DNA of 64,000 nt from Pyrococcus furiosus DSM 3638 (GTDB lineage Archaea > Methanobacteriota_B > Thermococci > Thermococcales > Thermococcaceae): positions 1 through 64,000 of the forward strand of contig NC_003413.1 in the NCBI RefSeq assembly GCF_000007305.1, in the 5' to 3' direction. A program made the position numbers and the translations under genes. The notes beneath the pieces were generated by a model, which saw only the letters and a list, made by a program, of their open reading frames with translations, did not search any database and was not told the origin of the DNA. Below, piece by piece: positions 54,170 through 62,785 of this stretch; the stretch's first letter is position 1; the number at the start of each line of letters is the position of its first letter.

Positions 54170-55124
54170 GACTTTCCCTCCAGAAAACTATGAGGGCTAA
54201 AATAAACATCAGATAAACGGGAAGATCCAAAATTCCAGTTTCAACTCCAACTATCCCGTAGGCTAAGGTAGAATAGTAGAGGGCCCTCCCCACATTTGAC
54301 TTCAAATTTTCCATGGCTCCATAATACATTCCCAGGAAAAACATTTCAATTCCCGAAAGGATTCCGAAATCTAGATACATTCCTCCTATGAGAGTTGCCG
54401 TTGTTGTAACTCCAGAAACACCTAAATATCTAGAGATCAGCATCCTGGGCCCTAGTCCTCCAGTTAAGTAAGAGGTTATTCCAGAAAATTGTAGCTCTCC
54501 ATGATAAAACCCTACTAGGCTACACCTTTTCACTATAACGTCGAGAACAGAAGTTGTCCCTTGAATTCGAACTAGGAATTCTGTGCTTCCCCTAAGTATT
54601 GAGAGAAGTAGCGCAACTATGCCTCCTATAACTCCCACTAGGAGACCTTTCTTTATAGTTCCTTCTTTCATCTCATACAAGTATGGGAGGGCTAAGGCTA
54701 TTGCTGAAGTTAGTATAGGAGTTCTATATCCGTAAAGAGCAACTAGAAAAGGAAATGAGAATCCAATCTTTTTTCCCTTTAAAACTAAGTATACTGAGGA
54801 GGGAACTCCAAAGAGATAGGTAAGTGCTGTTAGCTTTGGATTTAGTGAGGTTCTCAAATATGGATGGAAAACTGGTATGTCTCCAACTTTAACGAGATTT
54901 GCAACTATTGCCAGGAGGGAGAGGATTAATCCTATGTATCCCCACCAAACTTCTTCCTTAATGGGATTCAGCTTAAGTTTTCCACCCTTCTTGCTTCCGA
55001 GGTTATATCCATAGACAAACAGAATTGAAAATAAACTAACTACCCCTATGGTCTTAATCCTAGCCAATCCCAGGGAAACAAAGGCCGTGAGGAAAATTGG
55101 AATCGCTAGAGGCAGTCCTCTCAT
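54156..55124 (-). CDS. Polytopic membrane protein, repeat-unit-polymerase-like
   Basis: A 322-residue protein with about nine to ten membrane spans. The motif GYRTPILTSAIALALPYLYE (about 132) followed by an extracellular loop, and a second loop YLTGGLGPRMLISRYLGV, recall oligosaccharide repeat-unit polymerases (Wzy/OrpA type: R residues in facing loops). Paired by overlap with the next membrane gene; the two look like diverged relatives. Assignment is tentative. Confidence 0.72.
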   Translation of the reverse strand: MRGLPLAIPIFLTAFVSLGLARIKTIGVVSLFSILFVYGYNLGSKKGGKLKLNPIKEEVWWGYIGLILSLLAIVANLVKVGDIPVFHPYLRTSLNPKLTALTYLFGVPSSVYLVLKGKKIGFSFPFLVALYGYRTPILTSAIALALPYLYEMKEGTIKKGLLVGVIGGIVALLLSILRGSTEFLVRIQGTTSVLDVIVKRCSLVGFYHGELQFSGITSYLTGGLGPRMLISRYLGVSGVTTTATLIGGMYLDFGILSGIEMFFLGMYYGAMENLKSNVGRALYYSTLAYGIVGVETGILDLPVYLMFILALIVFWRESHAKA

Positions 55125-55792
55125 TAGCTTCTCACCTCTATTAAAGTAAGCTTATGTGTCCTGTTTTCGGAGTTTACAAGCAAGATCCCATAGAAAAATA
55201 CCCTCTTTCCTTTCAAGTTGTCTCTAAGTATCTCTACAGGAACCATGCTGGCAGTTAAAATTGCATTGTTTCCAGAAATTTTATTTATTGTTATTGAGCC
55301 ATAAGTTGTGTAATCGGCAAGGTATTTTAGCTTCCCAATTTCTATTATGCTTATGTTCTCAACGTATATAGTTCCGCTGAACCTCTCTGAGTACGTTTCT
55401 TCCTTTATATATTTAGAGAACTCCTCATATCCCTCTCCCTCAGTTCCTGGGACTTCATAGACGTAAACTTTTCCCCTCTTTATTACCTCTATATGCTTTG
55501 CCCTGAAATTTTCTTTTGTGGCGGCTGGCCCCCCGACTGTTACTCTAGTTCCATTTACAATAATCGTGATCGTTGATCCCTGAGCGGAAAATAATTCTCC
55601 TGAGATAATCTTTCCATCAACAGTTTCAACTTTAATAGTGACGTTAAATCCTCTCACGAGATAATTCATAGCGTCATTTGAAGCCTCGTAAATCTCTCCA
55701 CCCTGATAGTGCTTTACCGAGAGCGTTATGGCAACTCCTACTATTCCAATAATAACTATGGCAATAAGAACTACTTTCGTTAGCTTGTCCAT
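55124..55792 (-). CDS. Single-span exported protein, 222 aa
   Basis: An N-terminal signal anchor (KVVLIAIVIIGIVGVAITLSV, position about 6-26) is followed by an extracellular beta-rich region with many Ile/Thr/Gly (GSTITIIVNGTRVTVGGPAA). First gene of the four-gene operon, sharing one base with the next start. No family is recognised; an accessory role in surface-glycan assembly or a surface protein is possible. Confidence 0.72.
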   Translation of the reverse strand: MDKLTKVVLIAIVIIGIVGVAITLSVKHYQGGEIYEASNDAMNYLVRGFNVTIKVETVDGKIISGELFSAQGSTITIIVNGTRVTVGGPAATKENFRAKHIEVIKRGKVYVYEVPGTEGEGYEEFSKYIKEETYSERFSGTIYVENISIIEIGKLKYLADYTTYGSITINKISGNNAILTASMVPVEILRDNLKGKRVFFYGILLVNSENRTHKLTLIEVRS

Positions 55793-55847
55793 TTACTACC
55801 CCCTATATGGAAAAAGCATAAAAAGATATTAAAACTTAATCATTGCC

Positions 55848-56570
55848 ATGAAACGAAGAGCAGTTGTTCTGTTTTCTGGAGGATTGGATAGTACAGCATG
55901 CCTGTACTGGGCTAAAAAGCAGTATGATGAGGTCATTATGCTCACCGTAAACTATGGAAGCAACGAGGAAAGAGTTACAAACAAGGTAGCGGAGTACTTC
56001 TCAAAAGAGTTAGACGTAAGGTTAAAAATTGTTAAGCTGGATTTTTTGAAGGAATTCTCGGAAATAAGGGGTAGCTCTCTTGTGGGTGGAGAAGTTCCAA
56101 GAGTAACTGCAGAAGAGCTGGAGGATATTGAGAAAGCGAGCGAAACGGCAAGAAGTGTCTGGATTCCAGCAAGAAATCTTGTTTTAATAAGTGTTGCTGC
56201 ATCTCTCCTGGATGCCTTGGGTGGGGGAGATATAATTGTAGGGTTCAATGCTGAGGAAGCTACAACATTTCCAGACAACTCGAGAGAATTCGTGGAAAAG
56301 TTAAACGAGGCTCTAAGGTTTGCAACCCTAAATCCGGTAAAAGTTGTTGCCCCTCTAATAGATTTGGACAAGAGGGGAATTGCAAAGTTGCTTAAAGAGC
56401 TAAATGCGAAGTATGAGTACTCAAACTCCTGTTATAACCCAAAGGGTTTCACTGAAGATGGAAGGCCAATTCACTGTGGAGAATGTGAGAGTTGTGTGAG
56501 AAGGCATAAGGGTCTTATTGAGGGGATTGGAGAAGATAAAACAGTTTATGCAATTACTCCCAGGATATAG
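55848..56570 (+). CDS. queC: 7-cyano-7-deazaguanine synthase QueC
   Basis: A 240-residue PP-loop enzyme turning 7-carboxy-7-deazaguanine into preQ0 for archaeosine in tRNA. PP-loop [14 protein letters not shown] (about 8), zinc cysteines in SCYNP...[12 protein letters not shown] (about 194-219). Length is normal. It is divergent from the exported-protein gene (55 nt) and its 3' end overlaps the convergent methyltransferase by 17 nt. Confidence 0.95.
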   Translation: MKRRAVVLFSGGLDSTACLYWAKKQYDEVIMLTVNYGSNEERVTNKVAEYFSKELDVRLKIVKLDFLKEFSEIRGSSLVGGEVPRVTAEELEDIEKASETARSVWIPARNLVLISVAASLLDALGGGDIIVGFNAEEATTFPDNSREFVEKLNEALRFATLNPVKVVAPLIDLDKRGIAKLLKELNAKYEYSNSCYNPKGFTEDGRPIHCGECESCVRRHKGLIEGIGEDKTVYAITPRI

Positions 56571-57459
56571 TCCTAAGCAAGAATTCTGCAATACTCCTTG
56601 CCAGTGGTGGTGGGACAGCTTCTCCTACGCTATCGAACTGTATGTTCCTACCACCGAGGAATACAAAATCGTCTGGAAATCCCATTATCCTCGCCTGTTC
56701 TCTGACTGTTAGTGGTCTATTTTCAAACGGATGAACGAATCTACTACTCCCTCTCACCGTCGGGGCTGACTTGTAGGGATGGAGCCTCACCCAGTTCATG
56801 AATCTTCCAAATCTCTGTGCTCCTTCTCCCCACTTTAGGTAAGGAATTTTTCTTGCCACTTTGGAGGGGGGATTGAATAGCTCGTTGTTGGGGGCATCAA
56901 AGGGAACATCTTTAAGTACATCCCACACTTTCTTAGGCCCTTTAACTTTATCTGGCCTTATCTTAACGTTAGAAATGAAGACTCTTCTTCTAATTTGTGG
57001 AACTCCGTAGTCTAAGGCATTTAAAATGTTAAATTCTATGGGATATCCGGCCTTGTCGAACTCTCTTATGAGGTAATCTTCGAGTTCCATAATCTGGGGG
57101 ACATTCTCCATCACAAAGACCTTTGGCTTTATTTCCTTTACAAACCGTATGAATTCTAAAACTAACCTGCCTATTGGATCTCTGTACAGCCTATCCTTTG
57201 GATTCTCCATTCTTCTGGAATTTATAGCTGTAAATGGCTCACAAGGGGGCCCTCCAATTATAACATCAGCTTTTGGAAAATCTTTGGGGTTTAGAGCCTT
57301 TATATCGGAAACGTACACTTTAACCTCGGGAAAATTAAAGGAGTAAGTCTTGGCTTTTGGCTTAAAATTTTCAACTGCAGAGATAATTTTGAATCCAGCA
57401 AGTTTAAATCCAAGAGAAAAGCCTCCAGCTCCAGCAAAAAGATCAATAACAGAAGGCAT
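56554..57459 (-). CDS. C5-cytosine methyltransferase (DNA-type; no restriction partner seen)
   Basis: A 301-residue m5C methyltransferase with motifs in order: [17 protein letters not shown] (I, about 6), [12 protein letters not shown] (IV, catalytic Cys, about 70), [11 protein letters not shown] (VI, about 117), QIRRRVFIS (VIII, about 152), and a short target region before [18 protein letters not shown] (IX/X, about 247). The target-recognition domain is small. It is the last gene of the helicase-Csl4-DUF2067-RpoL operon and starts at the base next to the RpoL stop. No endonuclease lies nearby. A DNA or RNA substrate cannot be decided from sequence. Confidence 0.88.
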   Translation of the reverse strand: MPSVIDLFAGAGGFSLGFKLAGFKIISAVENFKPKAKTYSFNFPEVKVYVSDIKALNPKDFPKADVIIGGPPCEPFTAINSRRMENPKDRLYRDPIGRLVLEFIRFVKEIKPKVFVMENVPQIMELEDYLIREFDKAGYPIEFNILNALDYGVPQIRRRVFISNVKIRPDKVKGPKKVWDVLKDVPFDAPNNELFNPPSKVARKIPYLKWGEGAQRFGRFMNWVRLHPYKSAPTVRGSSRFVHPFENRPLTVREQARIMGFPDDFVFLGGRNIQFDSVGEAVPPPLARSIAEFLLRTISWE

Positions 57460-57747
57460 TCAGCTCTTCACCGCCTTCTCCCATGCCTCTAAAACTTCTT
57501 TTGCTCTTTCAAAAATCTTCTTTGCTGCCTCTTCTAGGGCTTCTTCTGGCGTTATTTCCCCATCGGTAACTACCCTAAACCTGGGCTTTCTTGCCATTGT
57601 TATTGGGTGTTCTATTGTGTATGCTGTGAACTTTACGTGTGGATTTTCTCTTAGGGTCTCGACCAATAAGTTTGCAAATGTATGGTCTTCTCCTTCCAGA
57701 TAAAATTCAAGCAGATTCTCTTCCTTCTTTATCACTTCTATCTTCAT
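57460..57747 (-). CDS. rpoL: RNA polymerase subunit Rpo11 (RpoL)
   Basis: A 95-residue Rpo11/L subunit that pairs with Rpo3 to nucleate RNA polymerase assembly. The alpha-like motif reads [21 protein letters not shown] (about 18-38), typical of L/Rpb11. The GTG-led longer frame to 57756 is the GGTGAT ribosome site; the ATG at 57747 is used. It starts inside the DUF2067 gene end (41-nt overlap). Confidence 0.95.
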
Positions 57748-58366
57748 CCTTATCACCCTCTAAATACTCTAACAACTCCTTTAGCGCCTGCTCTTTGTTC
57801 TTTACAAGTTCATATTTAAACTTATCTTCCTTATACTCTGCTATTCCCAGGTCAACAAGGAGGTCTAGAAGTTCTTCTGGGTCAATTTTATATGCAACAG
57901 ATACTGGAGCAACAACTTCCCTTATCTGTCTAGTTGTCTGTAGGGCTATTTGAGATAACACTTCATTCAATCTCCTTACAAGCTCAACTATCTCCCTCCA
58001 AGGCATTGAGGATTTTATGTAATCTTCTTTTACTTCCACTCTCTCCCCTAGAAGCTCAAGAGTTTTGATTAGGATTGGGAGTGAAATATTCGCGTTTGCT
58101 TCCCTGAAGATATCTTCGGGATAATATGTGTACAATCCTTTCCTGTCTGGGTATAATCTCCCACGAACCCTCTTGTGGGCATCTCTTATGGCCCTTATTG
58201 CCTCTCTAATTTCTTCTTTTGTTCCTTGGACATTAACCTTTAGAGAGTCTAACTTTCCATGTATGTAAATGAATGCCGAGAGATTGAGCCTCTGAACTTC
58301 TTTCATGAATTCTTCTTTCTCTATATCATCTCTCACGTGAAGCACTATAACTTTCTTGGCCCTCAT
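57707..58366 (-). CDS. DUF2067-family protein
   Basis: A 219-residue archaeal protein of the DUF2067 type. It begins with a KH/ferredoxin-like half ([62 protein letters not shown], up to about 75) suggestive of RNA binding, then a helical part and a charged C-terminal tail ([14 protein letters not shown]). It is coupled by 4-nt overlap to Csl4, so a role with the exosome is plausible. Conserved gene order in Thermococcales supports this but no activity is known. Confidence 0.85.
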   Translation of the reverse strand: MRAKKVIVLHVRDDIEKEEFMKEVQRLNLSAFIYIHGKLDSLKVNVQGTKEEIREAIRAIRDAHKRVRGRLYPDRKGLYTYYPEDIFREANANISLPILIKTLELLGERVEVKEDYIKSSMPWREIVELVRRLNEVLSQIALQTTRQIREVVAPVSVAYKIDPEELLDLLVDLGIAEYKEDKFKYELVKNKEQALKELLEYLEGDKDEDRSDKEGRESA

Positions 58367-58956
58367 AGCTTCACCTTCCTATATAGGCTCGATAACTTTC
58401 TGGTCTCCACGTTTCCACACTTAGGACATACCAACTGGTTTCCTCTCCTCACTAAGGGAGTTTTGCATTTTGAACAGAACGCATACACTACTCCAAGATC
58501 TGGATCTTTTGTGGTCAACTGAATTGGACTCTTTTCGTCTGTAATTACTCTTGCCCTCACTATATCACCAATCCTAAATTCATTTCTTAAGTCTTCCACA
58601 AAGCCATCTTTTACTTGAGAGATATGTATCCCAGCCAGCTTTGACATTGCTATTTCCCTGTCTCCCTTTCCCTCAATTTTTATCATCTTCAAGAGGACTG
58701 CTTGTTGCTTAATGTCTATTACCCTTGCATACACGATGTCCCCCACTTTTGGGATTGGTGGAGTACTGGAGGCTGGTTCTAGGCTTATCTCAACTTTATC
58801 TTTATTAATTCTGACCCATCCCGCTCTTGTAGAGTAAAGATTGCCGTCCTCAACTATGACTCCTTCTCCTGGGAGATACTCTTCAATTACTCCGAGATAA
58901 TCCCCTGGAAGTACAAAATCTCCGTCTTTGACTGTTTTCTTCTTTTCTTCTATCAT
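58363..58956 (-). CDS. csl4: Exosome RNA-binding subunit Csl4
   Basis: A 197-residue Csl4. N-terminal beta domain (GDYLGVIEEYLPGEGV), a central S1 domain (VGDIVYARVIDIKQQAVLLKM, about 70-145) and a C-terminal zinc ribbon CSKCKT...CPKCG (about 160-180). It caps the archaeal RNA exosome and recruits substrates and DnaG. The start overlaps the helicase gene end (4 nt). Confidence 0.95.
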   Translation of the reverse strand: MIEEKKKTVKDGDFVLPGDYLGVIEEYLPGEGVIVEDGNLYSTRAGWVRINKDKVEISLEPASSTPPIPKVGDIVYARVIDIKQQAVLLKMIKIEGKGDREIAMSKLAGIHISQVKDGFVEDLRNEFRIGDIVRARVITDEKSPIQLTTKDPDLGVVYAFCSKCKTPLVRRGNQLVCPKCGNVETRKLSSLYRKVKL

Positions 58957-61463
58957 CGTCTCTCACCCTTCAAAATTTTTCCTTCTTCAATTTCCCTTCT
59001 AACCCTGATTGTGTCTTCTACCACTCTTCTCTTATTGAACACTCGGGCTATTCTTTCAATTGCCTCGAGTTTTCTCACAATTCCGTCTAACCATGTAAAA
59101 ACATCTCCAGGGTATAATATTAATGCATAGACCTTCCTAAAGTGCTCAGAGATTTTTGAGGGCTCGTATCCCTCTCTTCTTAAGTCAATGATCTTTCTCC
59201 CAATTCTCTCCATTGCAAACTCCGTACAGTCTTGCTCTGGGCAGTTGAAGAAATCTTGGTATATTAGGAATAGCCTTTCTGCAGCATTTGGGCTTATTTC
59301 GGGTATAATCTTGTCAAGCTCTTCTAGCACTGATGCAAAGGAGCTTGAAAAGATGTTTGAGCTTATCTTTCCTCTAACAGCTGACTCTATTTCCCTCTGG
59401 AGCGATCCTGGGAGGTAAACGTTTTCGAACGGTAGCAGTTTAATTGCTATCTCAATTGGATCAGTGCTCTCCAAGTTATCTCTGATGAACTCTGCCTCCC
59501 TAGGAAGTAGGAAACTCATGCTCACCGCCCTTCCATATGGGGTTGCTTCAACTTTATCTCCATATATTTTGACGAGCCCCTTTTCCATAAGTTTTTCCAA
59601 AACATTTTTAGCACTTTGGTTTGCTCCCAGGCAGAGGGATTGAACTTCTTCAATAACTTTAAGTCTATTAAACACACAGGCATGAGCTAAGACATTATCC
59701 TCTTCAAATTCATCGCTCCACTCAACAATTACTGGTTCTATGGGTGAAGTCAAGAGCTTGAGGGCGACTTCATCTTCAGTTCCCTCCATCTGAGCTGAGT
59801 ACTTTTTCCCAGGCTCGACTATTATGTAAACTTTACCTTTCTCATGGTACTGTGGCCTTCCAGCCCTGCCAAGCATTTGGTGAAACTCCCTAACTGTTAT
59901 CCACTTGTTTCCCATGGCCAAGCTTTCGAAGATGACTTGGGATGCTGGAAAATCAACTCCCGCTCCTAAAGCAGCTGTTGTTACAACTACATCAATCATT
60001 TGAGCTTGAAACTCCATTTCGGTAAGCTTTCTCTGAACATAGGGGAGGCCCGAGTGGTAGGCCTTAGCCTTCAATCCCTGCCCCGTTAGGAATGAGGCAA
60101 GCTCATGGCATCTTCTCCTTGAAAATGTAAATACTATCGTCTGCCCCTTGAATCCCTTCTCGCTCTTTCTCATGGCCTCGGCTTTGCACAGCTTAGCTAT
60201 ATACCTCCACTTCTCACTCTCATTTCTCGCAATTATTAAATGCCTCTCTAAGTCAACGGGCCTTTCATCGTAAAGCACTAGTTTCATCCCTAGCTTCCTG
60301 GCTAACTCCTGAGGGTTTCCTACGGTTGCTGAAAGCCCAATAAATTGGGCATTTGAATAGAGCTTCCTTAACCTTGCAATGAGCCCATCTAGCCTAGCTC
60401 CTCTCTCCTCATCATCGAGCATGTGTATTTCATCTATTACAACCGTTCCAACGTTTCCTATCTTTTTACCAGCTCTGAGAAGGTAGTCTATTCCTTCGTA
60501 AGTCCCCACTATTATGTGTGCATCTGTTCCAGTATCCAGAACTATTGGCTCTTCCTTGGTCTTTATCCTGCTCATTCCGACTCTAATGGCTACTTTTAAT
60601 CCAAGCTTTGAGTATCTTCTCTTGAAGTCCTCGTACTTTTGGTTTGCTAAAGCTACTAGAGGAACTAGGAACAGCATTTTCTTTCCCTTTAGAGCCTTAG
60701 GAATACCTGCAAGCTCTCCGATTAGAGTTTTTCCACTCGCAGTTGCTGAAACCACCAATAAATTCTCCCCCTCTAGGAGGCCGTTTTTAATCGCTAGCAC
60801 CTGAACGGGGAGTAGTTCGTTTATTCCTTCGGCCTTTAGAACTTTTTTGAATTCTTCGGGGATGTTGAGCTCATCTATATGCATCTTCTCGACCCTTATA
60901 TGCTTGGCCTTTAGCTCATCCCATTTTGTTATCTCTGGATGCTTAGTGGGGTCAAAGGATGGATCAAAAATTGAAATCACCTTGTCTAAATCTCTGAATC
61001 TCTCTAAAAGCTTCTTTGCCTGTTCAAGCATTCCTATGGAATTAAATCGAAATCTTAACTCTCTCTTCAACTCCTCCTCGGCACAACTTTCACATATGTA
61101 TTCATCTCTGTATCTTATCCTGTTTCCCTCAGTGAGTACTGTAATCTTCCCATTGAGAAGGCAGAGCCTACAGATGTCAGCTTTTTCAACTCTTTTGTTC
61201 ATTAACCTCTTCTTAAAGTACTCTTCCCACTCGTTGGCATTCACCAGAACTATCCTTGAATTTCTAAGGGCTCTCTCCACTTCCTTTGGATTTAAATACT
61301 GACTTCCTTCAAGAGCTTTAAAAAGTCTATTATCTCTCATTATGAGCCTAACTACCCTATCAGCTTTTAAATTTCTTCTTTGAGAGAGCTTTTCTGGAGG
61401 GTTTTCAATTATAAAAGCCTCGAGCTCATTCTTTTTTCTTCCTGGTCTTACAACTATTAACAT
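58953..61463 (-). CDS. Ski2-like RNA/DNA helicase (ASH-Ski2 type)
   Basis: An 836-residue SF2 helicase with an N-terminal domain carrying a C4 zinc site (CRLCLLNG at about 97 and CESC at about 125). Helicase motifs: VSATASGKTLIGELAG (I, about 238), VIDEIHML (II), IGLSATVGNPQE (III), and QMLGRAGRPQYHEKGK (VI, about 520). ASH-Ski2 in Thermococcales has been reported to work with aRNase J and the exosome, and here the gene is coupled to the Csl4 gene. Distinguished from Hel308 by the zinc N terminus and the absence of a HhH end. The ASH-Ski2 name is from family knowledge and context. Confidence 0.88.
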   Translation of the reverse strand: MLIVVRPGRKKNELEAFIIENPPEKLSQRRNLKADRVVRLIMRDNRLFKALEGSQYLNPKEVERALRNSRIVLVNANEWEEYFKKRLMNKRVEKADICRLCLLNGKITVLTEGNRIRYRDEYICESCAEEELKRELRFRFNSIGMLEQAKKLLERFRDLDKVISIFDPSFDPTKHPEITKWDELKAKHIRVEKMHIDELNIPEEFKKVLKAEGINELLPVQVLAIKNGLLEGENLLVVSATASGKTLIGELAGIPKALKGKKMLFLVPLVALANQKYEDFKRRYSKLGLKVAIRVGMSRIKTKEEPIVLDTGTDAHIIVGTYEGIDYLLRAGKKIGNVGTVVIDEIHMLDDEERGARLDGLIARLRKLYSNAQFIGLSATVGNPQELARKLGMKLVLYDERPVDLERHLIIARNESEKWRYIAKLCKAEAMRKSEKGFKGQTIVFTFSRRRCHELASFLTGQGLKAKAYHSGLPYVQRKLTEMEFQAQMIDVVVTTAALGAGVDFPASQVIFESLAMGNKWITVREFHQMLGRAGRPQYHEKGKVYIIVEPGKKYSAQMEGTEDEVALKLLTSPIEPVIVEWSDEFEEDNVLAHACVFNRLKVIEEVQSLCLGANQSAKNVLEKLMEKGLVKIYGDKVEATPYGRAVSMSFLLPREAEFIRDNLESTDPIEIAIKLLPFENVYLPGSLQREIESAVRGKISSNIFSSSFASVLEELDKIIPEISPNAAERLFLIYQDFFNCPEQDCTEFAMERIGRKIIDLRREGYEPSKISEHFRKVYALILYPGDVFTWLDGIVRKLEAIERIARVFNKRRVVEDTIRVRREIEEGKILKGERR

Positions 61464-61471
61464 CTCACCAC

Positions 61472-61939
61472 CTATAGGAGAGTTACCCCACCTTCTTTAA
61501 AGTTCTCTAGTATTATTGAAACCTTAATCCTCCTTGCCATGTTCTTTAAATAATCTCTCCTAATTTTTTTAAGGAACTCATTTAAGCTATCGACATCTCT
61601 AAATGTTGCTCTAATTGTCAGCTGAAACTCTCCAGTTTTCTTATACACATCCTTAATGTTTTCAAGCTTTAAAATAGGCCTTATAAGCTTTGATAACTCA
61701 TCACTCTCTGGATCTGCTAGCTCAATCTCAATTAGAGCTGTTAGGAACTCGCCTAGAAAGGAGTGATCAATTATTGCAGAATACCCCTTAATTACACCAA
61801 GCTTCTCTAACTTCTCTACTCTATTTTTTATTGCAGCAGGCGTTAATCCAACTTTTCTACTGAGCTCTGTAAGCGTAGCTCTTCCATTTTTACTTAGCTC
61901 TCTTAGGATTATCTCATCAACTTCGTCAATGCTTGGCAT
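61472..61939 (-). CDS. Lrp/AsnC-family transcription regulator
   Basis: A 155-residue Lrp-type protein: winged HTH (DEIILRELSKNGRATLTELSRKVGLTPAAIKNRVEKLEKLGVIKGY, 7-53, by position) followed by an alpha/beta RAM domain (residues 65-150). The ligand is not predictable. It begins 8 nt after the stop of the small HTH gene and ends 8 nt before the helicase start, so it may head the RNA-metabolism operon. Confidence 0.9.
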   Translation of the reverse strand: MPSIDEVDEIILRELSKNGRATLTELSRKVGLTPAAIKNRVEKLEKLGVIKGYSAIIDHSFLGEFLTALIEIELADPESDELSKLIRPILKLENIKDVYKKTGEFQLTIRATFRDVDSLNEFLKKIRRDYLKNMARRIKVSIILENFKEGGVTLL

Positions 61940-61947
61940 GGTCTTAA

Positions 61948-62283
61948 TTATTCATCGTCTTTTAACTCCTTTTCTATCTCCTCTATGTTTCTGAGTATCG
62001 TTTCCTTAATCTTTTTGAGAAGTTCGGATGGAGAAACTGCGGTATATGCATAACCTAGCCACCCTCTTTGGACTAGTGTTCTCTTGAGCAATCCCTTTTT
62101 GTAGAGACTTAGTACATGGGCCCTTACACTTCTCTCACTTATTCCTAGCTCTTTTTGTATCTCTTTAATCATCATATTCTTTTTCTTTTCGAGGAGAAGC
62201 TTATATATCCTGATCTCGTTCTTTTTCAGACCAATTACTTTTAGTAACTCTTCCAGCCTCTCTATACTCTTGTGTTGTCCCAT
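61948..62283 (-). CDS. Winged-helix DNA-binding protein, 111 aa (TrmB/ArsR-like)
   Basis: The protein is nearly only a winged HTH (LKKNEIRIYKLLLEKKKNMMIKEIQKELGISERSVRAHVLSLYKKGLLKR, about 19-67) with a short charged helix at the end. It lacks the sugar-binding part of TrmB. First of a string of closely spaced minus-strand genes, with a promoter-like A/T tract at 62284-62345. Confidence 0.85.
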   Translation of the reverse strand: MGQHKSIERLEELLKVIGLKKNEIRIYKLLLEKKKNMMIKEIQKELGISERSVRAHVLSLYKKGLLKRTLVQRGWLGYAYTAVSPSELLKKIKETILRNIEEIEKELKDDE

Positions 62284-62345
62284 TTTCTCACCTATGAATG
62301 CTTTTCTTCATAGGTTAATTAAGAAAAAAATGGTTAAAAACTTTT

Positions 62346-62714
62346 TTACTCGGCCCATTCATCATCTGGTATGGCTTCCCTTTTTGCTGGGATTATGCAG
62401 ATGAACTCAAATGTTTCGGAATCCTCGTTTTTATATCCGTGTGGTTCATTTGGAGGGATGTAAATGTAACTCCCAGGGACTACCTTAAACCAACTCTTTC
62501 CATCCTTAGTTAGGTATCCTTCGCCCTTAACCACAAATATTTCGTGCTCCCAGTCGTGACTGTGGATGGGTATCTCTCCTCCCTTTTTAATGACAAAATA
62601 TCTCATTGCAAAGTTCTTTGCTCCTATTTTAGGGCTTATAAGCCATCTTATGGTTGTTCCTTCGGCATTTGGGACCTCCTTCTCTGGAGTGTCCTTAACA
62701 TGGCCTATGTACAT
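62346..62714 (-). CDS. Cupin-domain protein
   Basis: A 122-residue single-domain cupin. Motif 1 reads GGEIPIHSHDWEHEIFVVKGEG (described by position at about 49-70) with the H-x-H-x3-E-H metal set, and motif 2 PPNEPHGYKN (about 92). Small metal-binding cupins of this type have varied roles. It stands alone upstream of the HTH gene and divergent from the peptidase gene (71 nt). Confidence 0.88.
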   Translation of the reverse strand: MYIGHVKDTPEKEVPNAEGTTIRWLISPKIGAKNFAMRYFVIKKGGEIPIHSHDWEHEIFVVKGEGYLTKDGKSWFKVVPGSYIYIPPNEPHGYKNEDSETFEFICIIPAKREAIPDDEWAE

Positions 62715-62785
62715 TTCGCATCACCAGGAAATATATCGGGATATATGTATTTAAACTAATCTATGGATATTATTTGGGGTTGCCT

